Assembly: GCA_002315615.1 (NCBI GenBank)
Contig: DCHK01000069.1
Coordinates: forward strand, 1 to 64,000
Reading direction: 5' to 3'
Source: Bacteroidales bacterium UBA1754
GTDB taxonomy: Bacteria > Bacteroidota > Bacteroidia > Bacteroidales > Paludibacteraceae
Length of the DNA stretch: 64,000 nucleotides
A model generated the notes under the pieces. The model worked only from the letters and a program-made list of their open reading frames with translations, was not told where the DNA came from and did not search any database. How positions within the stretch are numbered: position 1 is the stretch's first letter; every line of letters begins with the position of its first letter. Both the position numbers and the translations under genes were made by a program. Below are positions 8,116 to 17,393 of the stretch, piece after piece.

Positions 8116-8123
8116 CAAAGGTA
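8116..8123 (-). promoter_or_regulatory. Promoter -7 box for pta-ackA
   Basis: On the minus strand the sequence is TACCTTTG, matching TAnnTTTG, 39 bases before the pta ATG. Confidence 0.7.
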
Positions 8124-8208
8124 GTAAAAAGAAAGTTTAAAATGAGTGTGCTTACTTGAAACTTGTAAGTTTTTTCAATAAAAATTTCAAAACGGTGTGT
8201 AAAAAATG

Positions 8209-8216
8209 TAATTTTG
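8209..8216 (+). promoter_or_regulatory. Promoter -7 box for proC
   Basis: TAATTTTG matches TAnnTTTG and lies 24 bases before the ATG at 8240. It decides the start: a longer reading frame from 8156 would begin upstream of the promoter. Confidence 0.7.
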
Positions 8217-8239
8217 TGAAAAATAAAAAATCTAAGAAA

Positions 8240-9031
8240 ATGGAAATAGCAATTATCGGAGGCGGAAATATGGGAGGAGCCATTGCTCATGCCCTTACGC
8301 AAAGCAGTATAATAACAAAAGTAAAGGTCAGCGACATTAACGAAAATACATTGCGCAATTTGCAAAATTTCAACAATGCCATAGAAGTAACGACCGACAA
8401 TGCCGAGAATGTGAAAAATGCCGACATCGTTTTGCTCGCTGTAAAACCTTGGTTGGCAGAAACTGTCATTGCACAAATTAAAGATTCGCTCAATTACGAC
8501 AAGCAGATTTTTATGTCGATTGTGGCAGGCGTTCCTTTTGAAAAATTGGAACTTGCACTCGACAAAAATGGCAAACTTCCTGCAATGTTCCGTATGATTC
8601 CAAATACCGCTATCGATGTGCTACAAAGCGTTTTGACCATTGCTCCACACAAAAATGCGACAAAAGAAAAAATCAATTTGATAAAGTCAATTTTCGACGA
8701 AACGGGCAAAGCATTTATTGTGGCAGAAAATCAGTTGAATGCCTTTATGGCGCTTTCGAGTTGTGGCATTGCGTATGCTTTTCGCTACATCCGTGCGGCA
8801 GTAGAAGGTGCTGTGGAAATGGGTATTTATCCAGAAGTGGCGAAACAAGTTGTAACGCAAACTTTGCGTGGTGCAATCGATTTGATTGATACCAACGACT
8901 CTCATCCCGAAGTTGAAATTGACAAAGTTACTACTCCTGGTGGTATCACCATCAAAGGTCTGAACGAGATGGAAGCCAACGGTTTTACAAACTCAGTCAT
9001 TAAAGGCCTAAAAGCAAGTTTGATAAAATAA
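8240..9031 (+). CDS. proC: Pyrroline-5-carboxylate reductase
   Basis: This 263-aa enzyme reduces 1-pyrroline-5-carboxylate to proline with NAD(P)H, the last step of proline synthesis. The N-terminus MEIAIIGGGNMGGAIAHAL is the Rossmann dinucleotide-binding motif. DIVLLAVKPW (near 62) and the C-terminal VTTPGGITIKGLNEME signature confirm the family. An in-frame extension back to 8156 is basic, cysteine-containing and lies upstream of the promoter, so it was left out. The gene stands alone, followed by a strong terminator. Confidence 0.95.
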   Translation: MEIAIIGGGNMGGAIAHALTQSSIITKVKVSDINENTLRNLQNFNNAIEVTTDNAENVKNADIVLLAVKPWLAETVIAQIKDSLNYDKQIFMSIVAGVPFEKLELALDKNGKLPAMFRMIPNTAIDVLQSVLTIAPHKNATKEKINLIKSIFDETGKAFIVAENQLNAFMALSSCGIAYAFRYIRAAVEGAVEMGIYPEVAKQVVTQTLRGAIDLIDTNDSHPEVEIDKVTTPGGITIKGLNEMEANGFTNSVIKGLKASLIK

Positions 9032-9063
9032 TTTTGTTTTAATTTGTTGAAAAACAACATTTT

Positions 9064-9099
9064 GTAGAGACGTCATATTATGGCGTCTCTACGTTTTTT
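9064..9099 (+). terminator. Rho-independent terminator after proC
   Basis: A perfect 9-bp stem (GTAGAGACG / CGTCTCTAC) with an 11-base loop is followed by G and six T. Confidence 0.9.
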
Positions 9100-9161
9100 A
9101 TACAAAAATCGCCGTAATAAACAATTGTTATTACTTCCCTTCGGACAGTGTATGTTGATTC

Positions 9162-9886
9162 CTATAATTTTGAGCCGAGAAGATGTTTGATAACCTCAAT
9201 AGGATCTTTTTTGATTTTTATTATTGGGTCAATAAAAAGAATAGTTGTGCCAGAAAGCATAACATTGTCAGATTTATCGTTTACATCAGTTACTGAAACA
9301 TATTCGTTTCCGTAGTAATAGTAAGACTCAGGCTCAAGACCAATTTCTCGTAGTCGAGTTTCAATTTGTTTCTGTGTTGGAGAGTTACAGTCGAAAAATA
9401 GTTTTTGTGAATATATTAAAAGTGCAGTGCCGTTATCTTCTGTCACTCCAATAAATGAATATCGAGTTTCTGGGAAAAGGATATTGTGTATGATATGTTC
9501 GTATAATATATAGCGTAAGTCTTGATTTTTGAGATGAATCTTGGCAAAAGGATTGCGAACCTTATATACTAACCCTTGTGCAGCGTTTTCGTATATTTTG
9601 CTTTCTCCAGAAAGAATAGGAACAAATTCACCTAGTTCTGTGCATTCCTCTTTGGTGAGATAAAGATTTGCCTTTTTGGCAATTTCTATGAGTTTGAGAC
9701 TAAAAGACTCTTGCGCTTTTCTCGAGCCAAGTGCCCAATCGCAGTTCTGTTCAATGGCCAACCCCTCTTCAAACACTCGAATATCGCTTCTGTCACTATC
9801 TGCCGATCTTCTTGCGCAATGCTGTGCAGAAACATTTCTGCCGATAGTTTTGTTCCTGATAATTTTATGTCTTTTAAGGTACTCAT
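9162..9886 (-). pseudogene. Frameshifted kinase-like 'polyvalent protein' gene (putative Kinase-PolyVal domain)
   Basis: Two minus-strand frames together make one protein. The 5' part (ATG at 9886, MSTLKDIKLSGTKLSAEMF to about IGHLARE) runs in one frame and meets a stop soon after. The 3' part, from AQESFSLKLIEIAKKANLYL to the end ...IKHLLGSKL, runs in another. They join at an A4 run (plus-strand TTTT 9717-9720); adding one A restores a continuous protein of about 240 aa. From memory the 3' part resembles Bacteroidota proteins annotated with a serine/threonine/tyrosine kinase-like domain of polyvalent proteins (VYKVRNPFAK, YEHIIHNILFP, YYYGNEYVSVTDVN, SDNVMLSG, FIDPIIKIKK). A competing 247-aa frame begins at 9905 (MTLKDIYEYLKR), but its N-terminal third becomes basic and cysteine-containing and reads like noise. 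Loss of function, a sequencing error and programmed slippage are all possible. Confidence 0.65.
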
Positions 9887-9936
9887 ATATATCTTTCAGT
9901 GTCATTCGGTATAATGTGTAATATAACCTACTTTGG

Positions 9937-9944
9937 CAAAGTTA
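9937..9944 (-). promoter_or_regulatory. Promoter -7 box for the frameshifted kinase-like gene
   Basis: The minus-strand sequence TAACTTTG matches TAnnTTTG. It overlaps a dyad, ACTTTG-G-CAAAGT at 9931-9943, that could be an operator. Confidence 0.5.
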
Positions 9945-10034
9945 AGGAATTTTGTGAAAATGAGTACGAAATTGTTTAATTTTATTTCGAGATTAAAATT
10001 TAAATCGCTTCTTAATTTCAAATCAAAAAATCAC

Positions 10035-10042
10035 TAACTTTG
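10035..10042 (+). promoter_or_regulatory. Promoter -7 box for the XRE-cupin / acyl-CoA synthetase operon
   Basis: TAACTTTG matches TAnnTTTG and lies 22 bases before the ATG at 10065. Confidence 0.7.
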
Positions 10043-10064
10043 TAGGTTAAAAAATGAATTCGTT

Positions 10065-10613
10065 ATGAATGAACAAATAAAACAAATAGCAGAGCGCCTT
10101 CGTGGTTTGCGCGAATCGGTAGAAATGACGACTGCCGAAATGGCACAAAAAGGCGATGTGTCGCAAAGCGTGTACGAGTCGTACGAAACGGGCGAAGTTG
10201 ACATTCCAATGAACTTTCTTTGCAACATTGGCAAAGCCTTCAATATCGATACTGCAGTACTTATTTCGGGCGACGATACGCACGCACAAACGTATTTCGT
10301 AACACGCAAAGGTCTTGGTATTTCTATCGAAAGAAACAACGCCTATAAGTATCGCGACTTGGCTGGCGGATTCAAAAATGCAAAAGCAACTCCGTTTTTG
10401 GTTACCGTAGAACCGAACAACGAACCAATACACCTCAATTCGCATCCTGGACAAGAATTTAATTTGGTGGAAAAAGGAAGAATGTTGTTGCAAATAGCAG
10501 GCAAAGAAATAATTTTGGAAGAGGGCGATAGCATCTATTTCGATGCCACAAAACCGCACGGAATGAAAGCACTCGACAACGAAAAAGCACGTTTTTTTGC
10601 TATAATTTTGTAA
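10065..10613 (+). CDS. XRE-family transcriptional regulator with cupin domain
   Basis: The 182-aa protein has an N-terminal Cro/CI-type helix-turn-helix (residues about 5-65, with RLRGLRESVEMTTAEMAQK and VSQSVYESYETGEVDIP). Its C-terminal cupin domain (about 105-180, HLNSHPGQEFNLVEKGRMLL, EEGDSIYFDATKPHGMKA) probably senses a small molecule. It is separated by only 4 bases from an acyl-CoA synthetase gene, so the two are co-transcribed and the regulator plausibly controls the synthetase in response to a carboxylic acid or acyl-CoA. That control is inferred from position. Confidence 0.9.
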   Translation: MNEQIKQIAERLRGLRESVEMTTAEMAQKGDVSQSVYESYETGEVDIPMNFLCNIGKAFNIDTAVLISGDDTHAQTYFVTRKGLGISIERNNAYKYRDLAGGFKNAKATPFLVTVEPNNEPIHLNSHPGQEFNLVEKGRMLLQIAGKEIILEEGDSIYFDATKPHGMKALDNEKARFFAIIL

Positions 10614-10617
10614 GAGT

Positions 10618-12261
10618 ATGTTAGAGAAATTTCTTGAAAAAACACAGTTTACTTCTCAAGAAGATTTTGAGAAGAATTTGAAAATAAAAACACCCGAAAA
10701 TTTCAATTTTGGATACGATGTAGTGGATGCGTGGGCTGAAGAATGTCCTAATAAACGTGCTTTGTGTTGGACAAACGACCACGGCAAGCACATCGACTTT
10801 ACATACGCCGAATTGAAGAAAAAAACAGACCAAACAGCATCGTATTTTCAGTCGCTTGGCATTGGAAAGGGCGATATGGTGTTGCTCATCCTTAAACGTC
10901 GCTACGAGTTTTGGCTCTCAATCATTGCATTGCACAAAATTGGTGCAGTGGCAATTCCTGCTACGCACTTGCTCACCGAAAAAGACATTATTTATCGCTC
11001 CGAAGCGGCCACCATTAAAGCAATAGTTTGTGTGGGCGAAGATGTGGTGCTCGAACACGTGAAGAATGCGTTGCCTAAATGTCCGACGGTGAAAAACGTG
11101 ATTTCTGTCGGTCCAAATATACCTGACGGATTTTTAGATTTTGAAAAGGGTATTTCTTCTGCTCCAACATTTGTTCCAAAAAGAGTTACCGAGAATCACG
11201 ACATAATGTTGATGTATTTTACATCGGGTACAACGGGAAATCCAAAAATGGTGATTCACGATTTTCTTTATCCTTTGGGACACGTCGTTACGGGTGCATT
11301 TTGGCACAATTTGAATGATGATAGTTTGCACCTTACGGTTGCCGATACTGGTTGGGGCAAAGCCGCTTGGGGAAAACTCTATGGACAAATGATAGCAGGG
11401 GCAACAATTTTTGTGTACGACCACGAGAAATTTACGCCTGCCGATATGCTTCAAATGATTCAAGACTATAAAATAACGTCATTTTGTGCGCCTCCTACAA
11501 TTTTCCGTTTTATGATTTTGGAAGATTTAAGTAAATACGATTTGTCGTCGCTCAAATGGTGCACTATAGCAGGCGAGGCATTGAATCCAAGTGTTTACGA
11601 ACAATTTTATAAACTTACGGGTGTGCGTATGCGCGAGGGATTTGGACAAACCGAAACTACTTGCACTGTGCTTACTACACCTTGGATGATGCCGAAACCA
11701 GGCTCAATGGGACGACCGAATCCCGCTTACAATATCGACATTGTTGATGGCGAAGGAAATACTGTTGCCGATGGTATTCACGGAGAGATAGTTATTCGTG
11801 CTACGCAAGACAATAAGCCAAACGGATTATTTATGGGTTATTATCGTGCCGAGGAACTTACAAAAAACGCTTGGCACGACGGCGTATATCACACTGGCGA
11901 TGTGGCTTGGCGCGATGAGGATGGTTATTTCTGGTTTGTGGGCAGAAACGATGATGTGATTAAGTCTTCGGGTTACCGTATCGGACCATTTGAAGTTGAA
12001 AGTGCGCTGATGACTCACCCTGCAGTTGCGGAGTGTGCTATTACTGGCGTGCCAGACCCTGTTCGTGGTCAGGTGGTTAAAGCAACCATTGTGCTGAAAG
12101 AAGCGTATAAAGACAAAGCGGGCGAAGATTTGATAAAGGAAATTCAAAACCACGTAAAACACACTACGGCACCTTACAAATATCCACGTGTAGTCGAGTT
12201 TGTAGATGTGCTTCCTAAAACTATTAGTGGTAAAATTAAGCGTGTTGAACTTCGCAAGTAA
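10618..12261 (+). CDS. AMP-binding acyl-CoA synthetase (medium-chain / acetyl-CoA synthetase-like)
   Basis: The 547-aa enzyme activates a carboxylic acid through an acyl-adenylate to the CoA thioester. Visible motifs are the P-loop-like YFTSGTTGNPKM near 201, the adenylate-contacting GFGQTET near 341, YHTGDVAWRDEDGYFWFVGRNDDVIKSSGYRIGPFEVE near 425-460 in separate conserved blocks, and the C-terminal catalytic lysine region PKTISGKIKR. The TADTGWGKAAWG-type block (VADTGWGKAAWG near 241) is typical of the medium-chain synthetase group. The true substrate cannot be read from sequence; short or branched acids are possible. It is second in the operon behind the XRE-cupin regulator and ends before a bidirectional terminator. 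Confidence 0.88.
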   Translation: MLEKFLEKTQFTSQEDFEKNLKIKTPENFNFGYDVVDAWAEECPNKRALCWTNDHGKHIDFTYAELKKKTDQTASYFQSLGIGKGDMVLLILKRRYEFWLSIIALHKIGAVAIPATHLLTEKDIIYRSEAATIKAIVCVGEDVVLEHVKNALPKCPTVKNVISVGPNIPDGFLDFEKGISSAPTFVPKRVTENHDIMLMYFTSGTTGNPKMVIHDFLYPLGHVVTGAFWHNLNDDSLHLTVADTGWGKAAWGKLYGQMIAGATIFVYDHEKFTPADMLQMIQDYKITSFCAPPTIFRFMILEDLSKYDLSSLKWCTIAGEALNPSVYEQFYKLTGVRMREGFGQTETTCTVLTTPWMMPKPGSMGRPNPAYNIDIVDGEGNTVADGIHGEIVIRATQDNKPNGLFMGYYRAEELTKNAWHDGVYHTGDVAWRDEDGYFWFVGRNDDVIKSSGYRIGPFEVESALMTHPAVAECAITGVPDPVRGQVVKATIVLKEAYKDKAGEDLIKEIQNHVKHTTAPYKYPRVVEFVDVLPKTISGKIKRVELRK

Positions 12262-12280
12262 GTTGCTTGGTTATATGAAC

Positions 12281-12317
12281 AAAAAATCCGATTGGAACAG
12301 CCAATCGGATTTTTTTT
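12281..12317. terminator. Bidirectional terminator between acyl-CoA synthetase and thioredoxin genes
   Basis: An AAAAAATCCGATTGG / CCAATCGGATTTTTT stem with an AACAG loop is flanked by A and T runs. Confidence 0.92.
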
Positions 12318-12342
12318 GTTGTTTGTATGACTAATAGTCTTT

Positions 12343-12852
12343 TTACTTTTCTTGTTCTTTTGAATCTTTTGATTCTTTTTTCTGCGGATTTAGTAGAATT
12401 GTGTCAATAATATTTTTCAATGTTTCTTTGTCGAGTGCACCTTGCGAAATTCTTGGGTATTCTTTTAGTGGAAAATAAAACATTGTAGGAATACTGTGGA
12501 TATTGAAAATTCTCGACAATTCTACGCTATTAGCATCTTCGGTGTTCACTTTGTAGAAAATCACTTTGCCTTCGTATTCTTTTGCCAATTCCTCCAATAC
12601 GGGAGCCAATCTTCGGCAAGGTCCACACCACACGGTGTAAAAATCAACTATGCAAGGTAGTTTTCCTTTGTATGTAATGCTTTCTGGATTTTTATTGTAG
12701 TCCCAAATGTATTCTCTAAATCCAAATCCATCGATGTGATTGACAGAGCCCTTAACCAATGGCGCAACTTTTACTTTTGCAGAATCGACTTGTGCAAAAA
12801 CCGAAATTGCAGAAAGCAAGCAAACGCTTATTATCAAAAATATCTTTTTCAT
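12343..12852 (-). CDS. Secreted thioredoxin-like protein
   Basis: The 169-aa product starts with a signal peptide (MKKIFLIISVCLLSAISVFA). The ATG at 12852 is chosen over an in-frame TTG four codons upstream because the signal peptide then has a normal N-terminus. The mature part is a thioredoxin fold with FYTVWCGPCRRLAPVLEELA (CGPC active site, near residue 77-80) and the cis-Pro loop HSIPTMFYF. It probably works in the periplasm as a disulfide reductase, and may receive electrons from a DsbD protein such as the one at 27576-29531. The C-terminus is a charged KKESKDSKEQEK tail. It is a single gene with its own promoter. Confidence 0.9.
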   Translation of the reverse strand: MKKIFLIISVCLLSAISVFAQVDSAKVKVAPLVKGSVNHIDGFGFREYIWDYNKNPESITYKGKLPCIVDFYTVWCGPCRRLAPVLEELAKEYEGKVIFYKVNTEDANSVELSRIFNIHSIPTMFYFPLKEYPRISQGALDKETLKNIIDTILLNPQKKESKDSKEQEK

Positions 12853-12874
12853 AAGTATTCTCAAATAGAACGTT

Positions 12875-12882
12875 CAAAGATA
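12875..12882 (-). promoter_or_regulatory. Promoter -7 box for the thioredoxin gene
   Basis: The minus-strand sequence TATCTTTG matches TAnnTTTG, 23 bases before the ATG; this also supports the ATG at 12852. Confidence 0.7.
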
Positions 12883-12901
12883 GTTTTTGGGACACAAATA
12901 A

Positions 12902-14701
12902 TCAATCTTTTTTCAATCTTTTTCTTTCCAACTCGTCCAAAATAATCTTACGCATACGCATTGCGTGTGGTGTAATTTCCACGTATTCATCTTCTTTGAT
13001 GTATTCCAATGCTTCTTCCAAACTGAACACTACAGGTGGTGTAAGTACGGCTTTGTCGTCAGAACTTTTTGAACGCATATTGGTCAATTTCTTCGATTTT
13101 GTAACATTCACCACAAGGTCGCCTTCTTTGGTGTGTTCGCCAACCACTTGTCCAGCATAAACTTCTTCTTGTGGGAAGATGAAGAAACGACCGCGGTCTT
13201 GCAGTTTATCAAGGGCGTAAGCAAATGCCGTTCCGCCTTCCATTGCAATAATTGAACCATTTTTGCGGTTTTCAATATCGCCTTTGTAAGGTTGATATTC
13301 GAGGAATCGATGAGCAATAACTGCTTCGCCTGTAGATGCTGTAAGCAAATTGGTACGCAAACCGATGATACCGCGCGATGGAATTTCAAATTCCAAATGA
13401 ATGCGGTCGCCTTTGCGCTCCATAGTTTTCAAATCGCCTTTGCGAGTAGAAACTAATTCTATCATCTTGCCAGAAAATTCTTCGGGAACGTTGATGGTAA
13501 GTTGCTCAATTGGTTCGCATTTTTCGCCATCAATTTCTTTGAAGATAACTTGTGGCTGACCAACTTGCAGTTCGTATCCCTCGCGACGCATTGTTTCGAT
13601 AAGTACCGACAAATGCAACACACCACGACCAAATACATTCCAACGGTCTGCAGTAGGGTCTTTTTCTACACGAAGTGCCAAGTTTTTGTCCAACTCTTTT
13701 ATCAAACGCTCGTGTATGTGGCGCGAAGTAACGAATTTTCCATCTTTTCCAAAGAAAGGAGAATCGTTGATGGCAAAAACCATACTCATAGTAGGTTCGT
13801 CGATAGCAATAGGAGGAAGTGGCTCTGGATTTACGATGTCGCAAATGCTATCGCCAATTTCAAAACCTTCGATACCGATAAGTGCACAAATGTCGCCACA
13901 CTGAACTGAACTCGTTTTTCTGCGTCCAAGTCCTTCAAAAGTATGCAGCTCGCGAATTTTTGATTTAATAATTTTTCCGTCGCGTTTTACGAGTGCAACG
14001 TCTTGTCCTTCTTTCAATTCGCCACGATGTACACGACCGATAGCAATACGACCTACGTAAGACGAGTAGTCGAGCGAAGTAATAAGCATTTGTGGTGTGC
14101 CTTCCAAAATTTGTGGTTCTGGAATATATTTGATAATTGCATCGAGCAACGGAGTGATGCTGTCGGTTTGTTTTTTCCAATCGTCAGACATCCAATTTTG
14201 CTTTGCCGAACCATAGATTGTTGGAAAATCAAGTTGTTCTTCTGTTGCATCAAGGTTGAACATCAAGTCGAAAACTTCTTCTTGTACGATGTCTGGTCGG
14301 CAGTTTGGCTTGTCCACTTTGTTGATGACAACGATGGGTTTCAGTCCGAGTTGAATGGCTTTTTGAAGCACAAAGCGTGTTTGTGGCATTGGTCCTTCAA
14401 AAGCATCAACCAAAAGTAAAACGCCGTCTGCCATATTTAGCACACGTTCTACTTCGCCACCAAAATCGGCGTGTCCTGGGGTATCAATTATGTTGATTTT
14501 TACATCTTTATAGTTGATAGATACGTTTTTAGAAAGAATGGTTATACCACGTTCGCGTTCCAAATCGTTATTATCCATTATTAAATCGCCAGAATTTTCG
14601 TTTTCACGAATCAATTTTCCAGCCAAAATCATTTTGTCAACCAATGTGGTTTTTCCGTGGTCGACGTGTGCAATAATAGCGATGTTTCTGATTTTTTGCA
14701 T
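12902..14701 (-). CDS. typA: Translational GTPase TypA/BipA
   Basis: The 599-aa ribosome-associated GTPase functions in ribosome assembly and stress adaptation. The GTPase domain starts directly with [20 protein letters not shown] (P-loop AHVDHGKT) and shows RERGITI (switch I), [16 protein letters not shown] (G3) and NKVDKP (G4). EF-G-like domains and the TypA-specific C-terminus ([43 protein letters not shown]) follow. The frame extends 25 codons upstream to 14776, but that part overlaps the tRNA terminator, so the ATG at 14701 is used. Length fits the family (about 600 aa). Confidence 0.96.
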   Translation of the reverse strand: MQKIRNIAIIAHVDHGKTTLVDKMILAGKLIRENENSGDLIMDNNDLERERGITILSKNVSINYKDVKINIIDTPGHADFGGEVERVLNMADGVLLLVDAFEGPMPQTRFVLQKAIQLGLKPIVVINKVDKPNCRPDIVQEEVFDLMFNLDATEEQLDFPTIYGSAKQNWMSDDWKKQTDSITPLLDAIIKYIPEPQILEGTPQMLITSLDYSSYVGRIAIGRVHRGELKEGQDVALVKRDGKIIKSKIRELHTFEGLGRRKTSSVQCGDICALIGIEGFEIGDSICDIVNPEPLPPIAIDEPTMSMVFAINDSPFFGKDGKFVTSRHIHERLIKELDKNLALRVEKDPTADRWNVFGRGVLHLSVLIETMRREGYELQVGQPQVIFKEIDGEKCEPIEQLTINVPEEFSGKMIELVSTRKGDLKTMERKGDRIHLEFEIPSRGIIGLRTNLLTASTGEAVIAHRFLEYQPYKGDIENRKNGSIIAMEGGTAFAYALDKLQDRGRFFIFPQEEVYAGQVVGEHTKEGDLVVNVTKSKKLTNMRSKSSDDKAVLTPPVVFSLEEALEYIKEDEYVEITPHAMRMRKIILDELERKRLKKD

Positions 14702-14742
14702 AAGGGTTATTGTTTTGCAAATTGTGCCAAAATAAATCTTAA

Positions 14743-14771
14743 TAAAAGAAAGACTGCCTGATAGGACAGCC
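14743..14771 (-). terminator. Terminator after tRNA-Arg
   Basis: On the minus strand, GGCTGTCCT ATC AGGCAGTC forms a short stem with one bulge, followed by TTTCTTTT. It lies 20 bases after the tRNA. Confidence 0.6.
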
Positions 14772-14791
14772 TTCAAACATATTAAAAAAAG

Positions 14792-14865
<74 letters not shown>

Positions 14866-14879
14866 AATTTTTCGTGGTG

Positions 14880-14887
14880 CAAAAGTA
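14880..14887 (-). promoter_or_regulatory. Promoter -7 box for tRNA-Arg
   Basis: The minus-strand sequence TACTTTTG matches TAnnTTTG, with a TTG about 23 bases upstream, and lies 15 bases before the tRNA 5' end. Confidence 0.65.
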
Positions 14888-14942
14888 CTACTTTTTTTTA
14901 TATTAGGCAACGAGTTTTCGTATTTTTTTGAAAATATGAAAA

Positions 14943-15785
14943 TCAGTCGTTCCACAACGAAAAGTCGGCGTTTGCTTCAATTTTGTCTTGCAATTCTTTT
15001 GGTACGTTACTGAAAAAGTCAATTCCGGTAAGTTTCTCAATTTCATCTACGGTTTCAAAATTGTCTTTCATAAATTGTACGCCTGTGGTGTTTTGAAAGA
15101 TAAATCCTATGGCTCGTTCTTTGCCTGGCGTCAGCACCATAATGACTTTATAAAAATGGTCGGGTAGTGCAATGTGTCTGTCGCCAATGTATATTGTTTT
15201 ATGACTACCATCGTAGATTGGTCCACAGGCAATGTATATTTCGCCCTCTTTTTTTGCCCATCGTCTGCACGCCATTTCGAGCGAGTTCCAGTCGCCTTCG
15301 TTCAAGTCTTCGTGTTGCGGACAAATGTTGCTCATCAAAAAACAATCGTCCATAGCCTGTTTGTCCCAACGCATATCTGCCGAAGGCGCCATGTGTCCGC
15401 GACTGTAGCCCGTGCCAGAATAGTCGTAGTACTGAACTTGGTATTGCTCGGGCAAAGTGGTGTCGGCAGTGAAAAAGTTTGAACGTGGCACGACTTTGTT
15501 CTCTACTTCTTCCCTCGTCAAGCACCACGCAACCCAGTTTGCACAAAGCGTTTCTTTGTTGAACGAGATTGTAAATCCTTTGTGCTCAATTATTTCTGAT
15601 GGTGTTTTCTTGTCTATGATTTGTGGAATTTCATATTTTGTTTCGTTGCCGTCTTTTTGCAGATTGCAATCGCGCTGTGTTTCTGTTTTGGCTGTGGCAA
15701 AGTTGCACGATGCGAAAAGCAGAAAAGAGGCAATGCTAACCGACAAAAAGTTTGCGATTTTGTGGCAATATGAAATCATAAACAT
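14943..15785 (-). CDS. Secreted DNA/RNA non-specific endonuclease (lipoprotein)
   Basis: The 280-aa product belongs to the beta-beta-alpha-metal NUC1/EndoG-like nucleases. A signal region ending FLLFASC (lipobox, Cys about 27) predicts an exported lipoprotein. The catalytic block is SRGHMAPSADMRW, with the catalytic His in the RGH triad (family DRGH, here SRGH), followed by FLMSNICPQHEDLNEGDWNSLE, which supplies the metal-binding Asn. The long reading frame upstream to 15953 overlaps prfC and lacks a signal peptide, so the start is placed at 15785 (or ATG 15779). It is 7 bases downstream of prfC. It probably digests extracellular nucleic acid for nutrients; this role is inferred. Confidence 0.9.
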   Translation of the reverse strand: MFMISYCHKIANFLSVSIASFLLFASCNFATAKTETQRDCNLQKDGNETKYEIPQIIDKKTPSEIIEHKGFTISFNKETLCANWVAWCLTREEVENKVVPRSNFFTADTTLPEQYQVQYYDYSGTGYSRGHMAPSADMRWDKQAMDDCFLMSNICPQHEDLNEGDWNSLEMACRRWAKKEGEIYIACGPIYDGSHKTIYIGDRHIALPDHFYKVIMVLTPGKERAIGFIFQNTTGVQFMKDNFETVDEIEKLTGIDFFSNVPKELQDKIEANADFSLWND

Positions 15786-15792
15786 ATTGGTG

Positions 15793-17367
15793 TTAAAATT
15801 CTGACGTAAAATGGAAACGGATATTTTTGAAATCGTTTTGTGCCATTTGCAATACATAGTTCGAATCGGCAAGGAAAACATCGCGGTCGTCTTTGTCTTT
15901 TGCCATATATTGGAACTTGCGTTTTTTGAAATTTTCGAGTTCCGTTTGGTCATCGCTTTCTATCCAACACGCTTTGAACATTGGTAATGGCTCCCAACGA
16001 CATTTTGCACCATACTCGTGCAACAATCTGTACTGAATAACTTCGAACTGAAGTTGACCAACAGTACCGATAATTTTTCGTCCATTAAACTGATTGACAA
16101 ACATTTGTGCTACGCCTTCGTCCATCAATTGATGAATACCTTTGTCGAGTTGTTTCACTTTCATTGGGTCTTCATTTTCAAGGTATTTGAACATTTCTGG
16201 TGAGAAACTTGGCAGACCTTTGAAATGCAGATTTTCGCCCGACGAAAGCGAATCGCCAATTTTGAAATTGCCTGTATCTGGAAGTCCTACAATGTCGCCT
16301 GCAAACGCTTCTTCTACAGTTTCTTTCTTTTGTGCCATAAAGCAAGTTGGAGCAGAAAATTTCATTAGTTTACCGAAACGAACGTGTTTGTAATTGACAT
16401 TTCGCTCGAATTTTCCTGAGCAAATTTTCACGAAAGCAATGCAACTGCGGTGATTTGGGTCCATATTGGCGTGAATTTTGAACACAAAACCCGAAAATGC
16501 GTCTTCGTTAGGATTTACTACTCGTTCTTGTGCCTCGACTGGTTGAGGCGAAGGTGCGATTTTTACAAAGCAATCGAGCAATTCTTTAATTCCAAAGTTG
16601 TTCAAAGCCGAACCGAAAAACACAGGTGCAGTTTCGCCCTTCAAGTATTCCTCGGTAGAAAAATCGGAATAAACACCATTGATAAGTTCCAAATCTTCGC
16701 GAAGTTTTTCGGCATCGGCATCGCCAATGTTTGTTTCGAGTTCGTTGCTGTTTATGTCGATGGCAATTGCTTTGCTCACTGTTTGTTTGCTTGGCGTGTA
16801 TAGATTCAGTTTTTGCTCGTAAATATTGTACACACCTTTGAAATTGATGCCCATATTGATAGGCCAACTTAGCGGACGGACTTTTATGCCCAATTCTGCT
16901 TCAATCTCGTCGAGCAAGTCGAAAGCATCGCGTCCTTCGCGGTCCATTTTGTTGATGAAAACAATGACAGGTGTATTTCGCATACGGCACACGTTCATCA
17001 GTTTGCGCGTTTGTGCTTCCACACCTTTGGCTGAATCTATTACGATAATTACGCTATCGACGGCTGTAAGTGTACGGAAAGTATCTTCGGCAAAGTCTTG
17101 GTGTCCAGGTGTGTCGAGAATGTTAATTTTGTAATCATCGTATTCAAAACCCATAACGGATGTTGCCACAGAAATACCACGTTGTTTTTCTATCTCCATC
17201 CAGTCCGAAGTGGCAGTTTTTTTAATTTTGTTAGATTTTACCGCACCAGCCACGTGTATTGCGCCACCAAAAAGCAAAAGTTTTTCGGTAAGTGTAGTTT
17301 TTCCCGCATCAGGGTGACTGATGATGGCAAATGTTCTGCGTCGTTTGATTTCTTCTTGAAAATCCAT
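15793..17367 (-). CDS. prfC: Peptide chain release factor 3
   Basis: The 524-aa GTPase RF3 recycles RF1/RF2 from the ribosome after termination. It starts [20 protein letters not shown]; the P-loop is [23 protein letters not shown] (switch I), [16 protein letters not shown] (G3) and NKMDREGRD (G4) follow, and later [13 protein letters not shown], a signature of RF3. The start at 17367 matches the family's N-terminus; the 16-codon extension to 17415 was dropped. It lies 26 bp behind the symporter and 7 bp before the nuclease, suggesting one minus-strand operon. Confidence 0.96.
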   Translation of the reverse strand: MDFQEEIKRRRTFAIISHPDAGKTTLTEKLLLFGGAIHVAGAVKSNKIKKTATSDWMEIEKQRGISVATSVMGFEYDDYKINILDTPGHQDFAEDTFRTLTAVDSVIIVIDSAKGVEAQTRKLMNVCRMRNTPVIVFINKMDREGRDAFDLLDEIEAELGIKVRPLSWPINMGINFKGVYNIYEQKLNLYTPSKQTVSKAIAIDINSNELETNIGDADAEKLREDLELINGVYSDFSTEEYLKGETAPVFFGSALNNFGIKELLDCFVKIAPSPQPVEAQERVVNPNEDAFSGFVFKIHANMDPNHRSCIAFVKICSGKFERNVNYKHVRFGKLMKFSAPTCFMAQKKETVEEAFAGDIVGLPDTGNFKIGDSLSSGENLHFKGLPSFSPEMFKYLENEDPMKVKQLDKGIHQLMDEGVAQMFVNQFNGRKIIGTVGQLQFEVIQYRLLHEYGAKCRWEPLPMFKACWIESDDQTELENFKKRKFQYMAKDKDDRDVFLADSNYVLQMAQNDFKNIRFHFTSEF

Positions 17368-17393
17368 ATTTAGAAACGATTTTTGAGCAAAAT

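Noticed and set aside
9162..9905. A single intact 247-aa minus-strand gene
   Set aside because: Its N-terminal third reads as noise, while another frame starting at 9886 gives a natural sequence that joins the good C-terminal part after one base change; a frameshifted gene explains both.
293..9905. A prophage or integrative element covering RhuM to the kinase-like gene
   Set aside because: No integrase, portal, capsid, relaxase or attachment repeats are seen, and housekeeping genes (nhaD, pta-ackA, proC) lie between.
14702..14776. N-terminal extension of TypA to 14776
   Set aside because: It would run through the tRNA-Arg terminator, while the protein family begins at the [10 protein letters not shown] start.
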